Positions 1-5,145 of a stretch of DNA of 15,585 nucleotides are shown here, in pieces (within the stretch, counting starts at the first letter, position 1; each line of letters begins with the position of its first letter). The notes below the pieces were generated by a model. That model did no database searches, was not told where the DNA came from, and was given only the letters and a program-made list of their open reading frames with translations. Origin of the DNA: an uncultured Methylophaga sp. (lineage in GTDB: Bacteria; Pseudomonadota; Gammaproteobacteria; Nitrosococcales; Methylophagaceae); assembly GCA_947631375.1 (NCBI GenBank), contig CANRLD010000016.1, positions 1-15,585 on the forward strand. The letters run 5' to 3'. The translations under genes were made by a program, and so were the position numbers.

Positions 1-2108
1 AGACCTTCTGCCTGCGAGGCTCCTTGCAGACATTGTTCAGCGGTTTCCTGCTCCTGAGCGAGACTTAATGCGGCGTCACTCACGGTGCTGCGCAGGTGGT
101 CCAGCATCGACTGGATTTGTCCGGTCGCATCCTGTGTATTACGGGATAAACGTCTGACTTCATCTGCTACGACAGCAAAACCACGACCATGCTCTCCAGC
201 CCGGGCGGCTTCAATGGCGGCGTTTAACGCTAACAGATTGGTTTGTTCGGCGATGCCTTCAATGCTATCCAGTACCGATACGATGCCGCTGGCAGCTTGT
301 TGTAACTCTTGCATGCTGTCACAGGAACGGCTTACCTCGTCTGCCAGTTGATGGATCTGACGACTGACGTGTGACACCGAGTTATAGCCTTGCTCAGCAC
401 TTTGATCGGCCTGTCGGGCTTTGCTGGCAGATTCGCCAACCAGTTGAGCGACTTCGTGGATCGAGGTTTGCAATGCTGTAGATTCGGCGTCCAGCTCGGT
501 CAGCGCTTGTCGTTGATTCAGCGCGATATCACGGCATTCCTGACTAGTGCTAACATTGCGGGTGGAAGCGGCGGCGGTGTCTTCCGAGGTGGTCCGAATC
601 CGGGAAATTAAACCGGCGAAGGTTTCAAATAATTGGTTTAATGCCAGGGAAATATTGCCAATTTCATCATCGCGGCGAGCAGGCATGCGGCGTGTCATAT
701 CACGCTGACGAACAATTTCAATAATTTCAGCTGACAAACGGCTTAATGGCGTAGCCAGCATCCGGGTCAACAACCAGGAGGCGAACGCGGCCAATAATCC
801 CATGATAATAACTGCCAGAACGATGCTGAGGATGATTTCGCTGCGCATGGCACTGACAGCACCGTAGCTTTCTGCTAATGACTGTTCGGTAATCAGCGCG
901 AAGGTTGTTTCACCAATCTGGATTGGCTGCCAGCTCATCAAAACGGTGTCACCAAACAGGTTACGTTCTCGGCCCAGACCGGTAGAACCGCTGACAGTAT
1001 GGCGCACGATGTCGCTGTCAAACTGATAACGACCGCTTAACGCCTGATAACGGTGGACTGCTGCTTCGGCATTGGGCTGCTGGTTCTTGAAGTCCAGTTG
1101 CATCAGCGCGTGTTCAGGCTGGTTCAGCACCGGACGAGGCTCGGTAATTAATAATCCGTCTGCTGCCACCAGATAGGCGTCACCGGTACTGCCCAATCCG
1201 ATATCCTGCCAGTTGTGATTTGCCGTCATCAGATCGGTAAAGCGTTTGGCGGGGAGTTGGGCAACAAGATAGCCCAGTGGACGCTCCGGACTGTGTATCG
1301 GATGATAGACCGGCACACCAAAGAATATGACTTGTTGATCAAAATGTCCGGGAAACAGTGAGAAACGCGATACATTAAAATGATTCGCCTGCGGTGATTC
1401 AGCCATTGCGGCCACTAGTTCGCCCAATGCGGTTTGTGCAAAAGGCCCGTCTTTTAGTGATGTGGCAAATACTGGCCCTTTACTGACGCTGTAGATCACG
1501 TCGAGGCTGTTGGCATCAACCAGCATTAAATCGTGGTAGCCATAACGACGGCTGATTTCAGCAAAGCTTTGCTGATAGCGCTGGTGTTGTTGGCCGTAAA
1601 TAGTGGCATCCGCGGGATCAAGCATCATGCTTAATTGATCTGCCGGGTTAGGATTGTTTGCCATATAAGTGTTTTGCAGTAACAGACCTTCCAGCCGGAT
1701 AGCGGCCACCCAGTCCGCTACCGGAGCGCTCTCGCCATGCGTTAATTGCTGGTATAACGGCTGGTAATGCTGCTGATACCAATCGGTCATGGTGTGTTGG
1801 AGATCTTCCAATGGCGGCGGGCTGATTTCATATCGATAGGAGGCGAAAGGGCGGGAAAAGCCATGAATTGCTTCCTGAGTCATACGATTGTTGGCAATTG
1901 ACAGCAACAGATCATGATGACTTTCCAATTGACTGGTGACGCTGCTTTGACGTCCGGCGGCCACGGCCATGAATTGCTGTTCGACACTGCTCTCTACCGC
2001 ATTACTACCACGATCAAGCGCTAACCAGCCGGTGATTCCAGAAGAAAAAACAACAGCCAAAATCGTCAATAGCGACGAACCGAGCATCAAACGGGTGGAT
2101 ATTTTCAT
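1..2108 (-). CDS. Methyl-accepting chemotaxis protein, 3' end cut by window edge
   Basis: Membrane chemoreceptor that would pass periplasmic ligand signals to CheW/CheA. About 702 codons are visible and the C-terminus lies outside the window. There is an N-terminal membrane segment (about residues 8-29), a large periplasmic region of nearly 390 residues with Cache-like features (GSTGDAYLVAADGLL), a second membrane helix (about 422-446, SEIILSIVLAVIIMGLL), a HAMP region (about 447-500, with RRDDEIG) and a coiled-coil cytoplasmic domain. The hairpin tip (about 618-654, containing EQTNLLALNAAIEAARAGE then GRGFAVVADEVRRL) is diagnostic of MCPs. The start is ATG at 2108: an in-frame TAG lies two codons upstream, so no longer start exists, and there is no clear Shine-Dalgarno sequence. 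The family call is firm; the ligand cannot be inferred. No chemotaxis genes lie beside it, so it is probably an orphan receptor. Confidence 0.95.
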   Translation of the reverse strand, partial: MKISTRLMLGSSLLTILAVVFSSGITGWLALDRGSNAVESSVEQQFMAVAAGRQSSVTSQLESHHDLLLSIANNRMTQEAIHGFSRPFASYRYEISPPPLEDLQHTMTDWYQQHYQPLYQQLTHGESAPVADWVAAIRLEGLLLQNTYMANNPNPADQLSMMLDPADATIYGQQHQRYQQSFAEISRRYGYHDLMLVDANSLDVIYSVSKGPVFATSLKDGPFAQTALGELVAAMAESPQANHFNVSRFSLFPGHFDQQVIFFGVPVYHPIHSPERPLGYLVAQLPAKRFTDLMTANHNWQDIGLGSTGDAYLVAADGLLITEPRPVLNQPEHALMQLDFKNQQPNAEAAVHRYQALSGRYQFDSDIVRHTVSGSTGLGRERNLFGDTVLMSWQPIQIGETTFALITEQSLAESYGAVSAMRSEIILSIVLAVIIMGLLAAFASWLLTRMLATPLSRLSAEIIEIVRQRDMTRRMPARRDDEIGNISLALNQLFETFAGLISRIRTTSEDTAAASTRNVSTSQECRDIALNQRQALTELDAESTALQTSIHEVAQLVGESASKARQADQSAEQGYNSVSHVSRQIHQLADEVSRSCDSMQELQQAASGIVSVLDSIEGIAEQTNLLALNAAIEAARAGEHGRGFAVVADEVRRLSRNTQDATGQIQSMLDHLRSTVSDAALSLAQEQETAEQCLQGASQAEG

Positions 2109-2163
2109 GGGCTACACATTGAGGATTGAATGCGTTGAAGCTTATGAAAAACATATTGCAGTA

Positions 2164-2227
2164 TGATGACATCACGCGGTAAAGCCTGAGTTTACTGATG
2201 TTGTCAGCGAATTAAATGATGTTGTCA
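2164..2227. repeat. Two 11-bp direct repeats plus a related inverted copy, in helical phase
   Basis: TGATGTTGTCA occurs exactly at 2196-2206 and 2217-2227, a 21-bp period (two DNA turns). A third element, TGATGACATCA at 2164-2174, matches the reverse complement of the repeat at 9 of 11 positions and lies 32 bp (about three turns) from the first copy. The array ends about 56 bp before the MCP start codon. It could be an operator for that gene, or a remnant of a transposon end with several transposase-binding repeats. The repeats are directly visible; the role is inferred. Confidence 0.6.
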
Positions 2228-2274
2228 CAAACGTTTTCAGCTAGTCAGGTTCGTTGCGTTACTCTCAATGATGG

Positions 2275-2361
2275 GGCGTGGACTGCTTCGCTAGTAACCG
2301 CCAATATTGCGAGCATTTAACACCATTTGTCATCGCGAGTCCGGTAGGCCGTGGCGAATGC
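2275..2361. repeat. Possible degenerate intergenic palindromic repeat
   Basis: The segment contains GGACTGCTTCGCT, then ATTGCGAG, then GTCATCGCGAG and CGTGGCGA, with short complementary arms (TCGC/GCGA). The wording resembles dispersed 'GTCATTGCGAG ... GTGGCGATC' intergenic repeats found in many gammaproteobacteria. This rests on resemblance only, because copies elsewhere in the genome cannot be seen. Confidence 0.3.
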
Positions 2362-2601
2362 GAGCGGCGATAACCTAAATGAAACGGATAGGGGCGGGAC
2401 AGATGGGGGTGATCGAAATGAAGCCTGGAAAGGCTACGGTCAGCTGTTTTATGCCATGGTCTCTAAAAATAAAACCTATCCCCAACAATCCAGATTGTCA
2501 TGATTGGGGGCTACAGGCAGTGATAAAAAAGTATGAGTTGTTGATAGCCATGCTTTTTAGGGTAAAAGATCGTACATTACCCAAGCTTGGCAATATTATG
2601 G

Positions 2602-2721
2602 ATGATAGTGGATGTGGACTTTGAACGTATTTATGCGCTGAATAATTTTTTCTTGAATCGCCGTTACCCGGTTCCACTAAATGACATTCTCAATGAGTTT
2701 GAGTTCAGCAAAAACCCTTAG
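2602..2721 (+). pseudogene. N-terminal stub of a WYL/YafY-type HTH transcriptional regulator
   Basis: The frame from ATG at 2602 to TAG at 2719 encodes 39 residues including DFERIYALNNFFLNRRYPV and then NDILNEFEFSK. This matches the usual start of WYL-domain regulators: a first helix with the R-I-Y-x-L pattern, an 'RRYPV' turn, and the beginning of a winged helix ending before the expected T-V-x-R-D-I recognition helix. The protein stops there, so both the DNA-recognition helix and the WYL domain are missing. No reading frame in the next 95 bases restores recognisable homology. It is probably a fragment left by deletion inside the accessory segment. Family assignment from 39 residues is tentative. 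Confidence 0.5.
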
Positions 2722-2830
2722 AAAGCTGTCGTATCGTCCACAAATACAATATCACCCGTTCACTGCCGCACAGGCAGCTTAGAAACCTAAAATTAAAACT
2801 TACCGACGCACTTAAAACCAATGGTGTTGT
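2722..2830. other. Short unassigned stretch between two gene fragments
   Basis: Plus-strand frames here are interrupted. One frame stays open from about 2695 to the TAA near 2832 (44 codons, including CRIVHKYNITRSLPH), but I do not recognise its family. It probably bridges a deletion joint between the regulator stub and the integrase fragment. Confidence 0.35.
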
Positions 2831-2833
2831 TTA

Positions 2834-3187
2834 AAGTCAATTGAAAGTGTTAGAGGGGACCATGAAGAGTTTGTGTTTACATATAGAGGACAACCTCTGA
2901 CTACTATTAATAACTCCGGTTGGAAGACTGCACGACGAAAAGCCTGTTTACCATTTGTACGTGTTCATGATCTAAGACATACGTATGGCAGAAGGTTACG
3001 AGCAGCGGATGTGCGTTTTGAAGATCGCCAAGATTTATTGGGTCATAAGAATGGAAATATTACGACCCATTACTCTGAAGCGGAACTTCGGAATCTAATT
3101 GCGGCAAGTAACAGAATTTGCCAAAAAGATAGTAATTCACGAAATATTCACGAAGCAGTGGTATTAATAAGAAAAAAGGCTGCATAG
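2834..3187 (+). pseudogene. Tyrosine recombinase (phage-type integrase), C-terminal catalytic fragment
   Basis: Integrases of this family integrate mobile elements by site-specific recombination, often at tRNA genes. Integrase-like sequence can be read from about 2834 (SIESVRGDHEEFVFTYRGQ) to TAG at 3185. An in-frame TAA at 2813 closes the frame upstream. The fragment keeps the box II motif VHDLRHTYG (catalytic His and Arg), the LLGHKNG motif (second His) and the tyrosine in THYSEAEL. It lacks the core-binding domain and the box I arginine, so it has about 118 of the usual 320-400 residues and cannot be active alone. The only possible start is a GTG at 2873 inside the domain. It points at the 3' end of tRNA-Arg 35 bp away, the classic position for an element integrated in a tRNA gene. 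Confidence 0.85.
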
Positions 3188-3207
3188 AAACTATGCAACC
3201 TTTTGTC
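3171..3207. terminator. Bidirectional intrinsic terminator (tRNA unit and integrase fragment)
   Basis: A 10-bp inverted repeat (3178-3187 and 3191-3200) with a 3-nt loop forms a stem in either direction. Read on the minus strand, the stem is fully paired (one G-T wobble) and is followed by TTTTTTC from 3177 down, a strong terminator for transcripts leaving tRNA-Arg. Read on the plus strand, it has one C-A mismatch and is followed by TTTTGTCTT. The integrase stop codon (3185-3187) lies inside the stem. Confidence 0.8.
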
Positions 3208-3221
3208 TTAACTACATATTT

Positions 3222-3298
3222 TGGCGCGCCCGGTACGATTCGAACGTACGACCGCCTGGTTCGTAGCCAGGTACTCTATCCAGCTGAGCTACGGGCGC
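3222..3298 (-). tRNA. tRNA-Arg, anticodon ACG
   Basis: A 77-nt gene including an encoded CCA (3222-3224). The acceptor arms GCGCCCG and CGGGCGC pair and the discriminator base is G. The D arm has AGCTCAGCTGGATAGAGT, and the anticodon stem CCTGG/CCAGG encloses the loop CTACGAA, giving anticodon ACG (normally modified to ICG, reading CGU/CGC/CGA). The T arm contains GTTCGAATC. It has its own promoter at 3313-3341. The 3' end abuts the truncated integrase, so this gene was probably the attachment site of the lost element. Confidence 0.97.
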
Positions 3299-3312
3299 TT
3301 TTAAAGCGATAA

Positions 3313-3341
3313 ATTGTACTGTTTTTTACAGATTATCACAA
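3313..3341 (-). promoter_or_regulatory. Sigma-70 promoter for tRNA-Arg
   Basis: On the minus strand TTGTGA (3341-3336) and TACAAT (3318-3313) are separated by exactly 17 bp. Each box matches consensus at four or five positions. Transcription would begin near 3306, about 8 nt before the mature tRNA 5' end, so tRNA-Arg need not depend on readthrough from tRNA-Ser. Confidence 0.7.
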
Positions 3342-3360
3342 GGATAATAGTCATAAAAAA

Positions 3361-3450
3361 TGGCGGAGAGCGAGGGATTCGAACCCTCGATAGGGATTAA
3401 CCTATACGCCCTTAGCAGGGGCGCGCCTTCAGCCTCTCGGCCAGCTCTCC
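3361..3450 (-). tRNA. tRNA-Ser, anticodon GCT
   Basis: A 90-nt class II tRNA with encoded CCA (3361-3363). The acceptor arms GGAGAGC and GCTCTCC pair, and the discriminator base is G. The anticodon loop CTGCTAA gives GCT, reading AGC/AGU serine codons. The long variable arm (TATAGG ... CCTATC region) and the T arm GTTCGAATC are as expected. The order csrA, tRNA-Ser, tRNA-Arg is conserved in many gammaproteobacteria. Confidence 0.97.
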
Positions 3451-3463
3451 AACAAAGCTGGCT

Positions 3464-3491
3464 ATTATACCAGCTATGATGTGTTTGACTA
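3464..3491 (-). promoter_or_regulatory. Extended -10 promoter for tRNA-Ser
   Basis: On the minus strand TAGTCA (3491-3486) lies 16 bp before a perfect TATAAT (3469-3464) preceded by TGG, an extended -10. The predicted start near 3457 is about 7 nt from the tRNA 5' end. The -10 box is flanked by the inverted repeat AGCTGG/CCAGCT (3456-3475), which as RNA from csrA readthrough would form a small hairpin followed by TTTGTT. Confidence 0.65.
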
Positions 3492-3505
3492 GTCGAATTC
3501 TTCAA

Positions 3506-3691
3506 TTAACCAGCGTTTGATTGATCTTTTTCGGCTTGAATACGATCGTAGATTTCTTCTCGGTGAACGGTGACATCTTTCGGTGCGTCAACACCAATTC
3601 TGACTTGGTTCCCTTTGACCCCGAGTACATTAACAACGACATCATCACCAATAATTAATGATTCTCCAACACGACGTGTAAGTATTAACAT
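3506..3691 (-). CDS. csrA: Carbon storage regulator CsrA (RNA-binding translational regulator)
   Basis: A small homodimeric RNA-binding protein that binds GGA motifs in loops near ribosome sites and controls translation and stability of many mRNAs. At 61 residues it has standard length. It has the N-terminal strand MLILTRR, the GVKGNQV turn (residues 24-30) and the C-terminal VTVHREEIYDRI segment with Arg44, the key RNA contact in E. coli CsrA. The start is ATG at 3691, with AAGGGG 7 nt upstream. It follows lysC with a 230-nt gap that contains its own promoter and a GGA-rich leader, and it precedes two tRNA genes. The leader suggests autoregulation. Confidence 0.97.
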   Translation of the reverse strand: MLILTRRVGESLIIGDDVVVNVLGVKGNQVRIGVDAPKDVTVHREEIYDRIQAEKDQSNAG

Positions 3692-3858
3692 GTTTATTCC
3701 CCTTGCAGTATAAATTCTGGCATCGAGGGGAGGAGGTTTGGCTCCTTTCGTGTACTCAATCAGGCCTCGTGCCAGTTCCGTTTATTTCCTGTTGAGAGCT
3801 CTGCGTCTCTCTTCCTCATATGACAGCGTGGGTTTGTGATTTATCCGACTATCAAATT
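3692..3858 (-). promoter_or_regulatory. csrA 5' leader with repeated GGA motifs
   Basis: On the minus strand the segment between the inferred promoter and the csrA start carries at least five GGA triplets (in CGGATAA, GAGGAAG, CAGGAAA, CGGAAC and AAGGAGC) plus the GGGGA of the ribosome site. It can fold small hairpins: GAGAG/CTCTC around 3794-3812, and AGGAG/CTCCT at 3731-3746. CsrA is known to repress its own translation in E. coli through several such sites. Applying this here is inference. Confidence 0.45.
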
Positions 3859-3865
3859 GCCTGAG

Positions 3866-3874
3866 AGTATATCA
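3866..3874 (-). promoter_or_regulatory. Candidate csrA promoter -10 (extended)
   Basis: TGATATACT on the minus strand is a TGn-extended -10 with TATACT at 3871-3866. No good -35 lies 16-18 bp upstream. Predicted start is near 3859, giving a leader of about 168 nt. The box lies within an imperfect palindrome CCTGA/TCAGG (3860-3876). Confidence 0.4.
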
Positions 3875-3881
3875 GGATAAC

Positions 3882-3923
3882 AACCCCTTATCGATAGGAA
3901 AAACTTCCTGATATCAAGGGGTT
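3882..3923 (-). terminator. Hairpin at the lysC stop codon, weak or attenuating terminator
   Basis: AACCCCTT and AAGGGGTT (8 bp) enclose an internal loop and an inner AGGAA/TTCCT stem with a 4-nt loop. The first arm begins within the lysC TAA codon. On the minus strand it is followed by GTTATCC, a poor U-tract, so it may only partly terminate or may serve as an mRNA 3' end that allows some csrA readthrough. Confidence 0.45.
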
Positions 3924-4404
3924 AGTTGCTTTGTTCCAGCTGAAAAGCATTGTGTAGCGCTCTTACGCCAAGTTCCAGATATTTTTCATCTACGACAACA
4001 GAAATTTTAATTTCAGAGGTGGAAATCATGCTGATGTTGATGTTTTCCTGTGCCAGTGTTTCAAACATAGTGCTGGCGATGCCCGCATGTGAGCGCATGC
4101 CGACACCAACCAGTGAAATTTTGGCGATGCGATCATTGCTGGTAACTTCACGGGCGCCTAATGATACGGCGGTTTCTTCAAGCAGTTTTAACGCAGTTTG
4201 ATGATCGTTGCGGTGGACTGTGAATGTAAAGTCGGTTGTGGCATCACGTCCTGTGTTCTGGATGATCATATCAATTTCGATATTTTGTTTGGCAATCGGG
4301 CCCAGAATTTTATGCGCAACACCAGGTTGATCAGGTACACCGAGAATGGTCAGTTTTGCTTCATCCCGATTAAAGGCGATACCAGAAATAAGTGCTTGTT
4401 CCAT
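3922..4404 (-). CDS. Possible in-frame beta subunit of aspartate kinase (internal start)
   Basis: Codon 247 of lysC is ATG at 4404, with GAGG on the coding strand 8 nt before it, a better ribosome site than that of the full gene. The product would be 160 residues consisting almost only of the two ACT domains. Alpha2beta2 aspartate kinases made by an internal start are established in Bacillus subtilis, Corynebacterium and Thermus. The position, just after the kinase domain (SEEPSMEQALISG), matches those cases. Use of the start here is inferred. Confidence 0.5.
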   Translation of the reverse strand: MEQALISGIAFNRDEAKLTILGVPDQPGVAHKILGPIAKQNIEIDMIIQNTGRDATTDFTFTVHRNDHQTALKLLEETAVSLGAREVTSNDRIAKISLVGVGMRSHAGIASTMFETLAQENINISMISTSEIKISVVVDEKYLELGVRALHNAFQLEQSN

Positions 4405-5142
4405 TGAGGGTTCCTCAGACGTAATTAATGTGCCGCCACCTTCGGTGAATGATGAAAGTACGCGTAAGGGGACGTTATATTTACCAGCGAATTCGACGGA
4501 GCGAATTTGCAAAACCTTGGCGCCGAGACTAGCCATTTCAAGCATTTCTTCAAAAGTGATGCGATCCAGACGGCGGGCTTCAGGAACGACCCGTGGATCG
4601 GTGGTGTAAACACCGTCTACATCTGTATAAATCTGGCATTCATCAGCTTTTAAGGCTGCAGCAAGTGCGACAGCTGTGGTGTCTGATCCACCACGGCCAA
4701 GCGTGGTTATGTTGCCATTTTCATCACAACCTTGAAACCCGGCTACCACTACAACACGACCTTCAGCCAGTGTCTGTTGTATTTTTTCGTGATCAATTTG
4801 CATGATACGGGCTTTATTGTGCGTATCATCAGTCAGAATCTTGACCTGTGAGCCAGTGTAAGATTGTGCGGGGATTCCCATTTGTTGTAAGGTCATGCAG
4901 AGTAGGGCGATGGTGACTTGTTCGCCAGTGGAAAGTAGCACATCCAGCTCACGACCTCGCGGGTGCGGATTAATTTCCTTGGCCAGCGCCAGCAGGCGGT
5001 TTGTTTCACCGCTCATTGCCGAAACAACGACTACAATATCGTGGCCTTCCTGGCGGTATTTGATAATTTTATTAGCGACTTCCTGAATACGCTCGATAGA
5101 GCCAACGGAAGTACCGCCGTATTTTTGTACGATCAGTGCCAT
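3922..5142 (-). CDS. lysC: Aspartate kinase, monofunctional, with C-terminal ACT domains
   Basis: It phosphorylates aspartate to aspartyl-4-phosphate, the first step toward lysine, threonine, methionine and diaminopimelate. The 406 residues open with the kinase signature VQKYGGTSVGS (Lys7), followed by a TGEQV segment at 72-76, TTLGRGGSDTTA (147-158) and TDVDGVYTTDPR (173-184). Two ACT domains fill about 265-406 (LGVPDQPGVAHKI; VGVGMRSHAGIASTMF), as in feedback-inhibited enzymes; there is no homoserine dehydrogenase fusion. ATG at 5142 lies 3 nt after the alaS stop without a strong ribosome site, so translation is probably coupled. Met247 (codon at 4404) is preceded by GAGG at ideal spacing and may start a separate beta subunit. 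Some related strains call such genes ask or lysC. Confidence 0.96.
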   Translation of the reverse strand: MALIVQKYGGTSVGSIERIQEVANKIIKYRQEGHDIVVVVSAMSGETNRLLALAKEINPHPRGRELDVLLSTGEQVTIALLCMTLQQMGIPAQSYTGSQVKILTDDTHNKARIMQIDHEKIQQTLAEGRVVVVAGFQGCDENGNITTLGRGGSDTTAVALAAALKADECQIYTDVDGVYTTDPRVVPEARRLDRITFEEMLEMASLGAKVLQIRSVEFAGKYNVPLRVLSSFTEGGGTLITSEEPSMEQALISGIAFNRDEAKLTILGVPDQPGVAHKILGPIAKQNIEIDMIIQNTGRDATTDFTFTVHRNDHQTALKLLEETAVSLGAREVTSNDRIAKISLVGVGMRSHAGIASTMFETLAQENINISMISTSEIKISVVVDEKYLELGVRALHNAFQLEQSN

Positions 5143-5145
5143 GAC

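Larger units (their letters stand above)
2109..2601. other. Non-coding or decayed stretch between the MCP gene and the regulator stub
   Basis: I see no convincing gene here. The right-hand part has an open frame at 2379-2624 on the plus strand, but its translation resembles no family I know. The left part holds the in-phase 11-bp repeats (2164-2227) and a possible palindromic dispersed repeat (about 2275-2361). Together with the two gene fragments that follow, this suggests degraded acquired DNA. Confidence 0.5.

Noticed and set aside
85..611. Plus-strand open frames inside the chemoreceptor gene
   Set aside because: They are antisense to the conserved MCP signalling domain, which is clearly the coding strand.
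2379..2624. An 81-codon plus-strand open frame in the accessory region
   Set aside because: No family resemblance, no clear ribosome site, and it overlaps the better supported regulator stub in another frame.
2109..2870. A second attachment-site copy of the tRNA-Arg 3' end
   Set aside because: I looked for segments matching the tRNA T arm and acceptor end and saw none, so no att pair is claimed.
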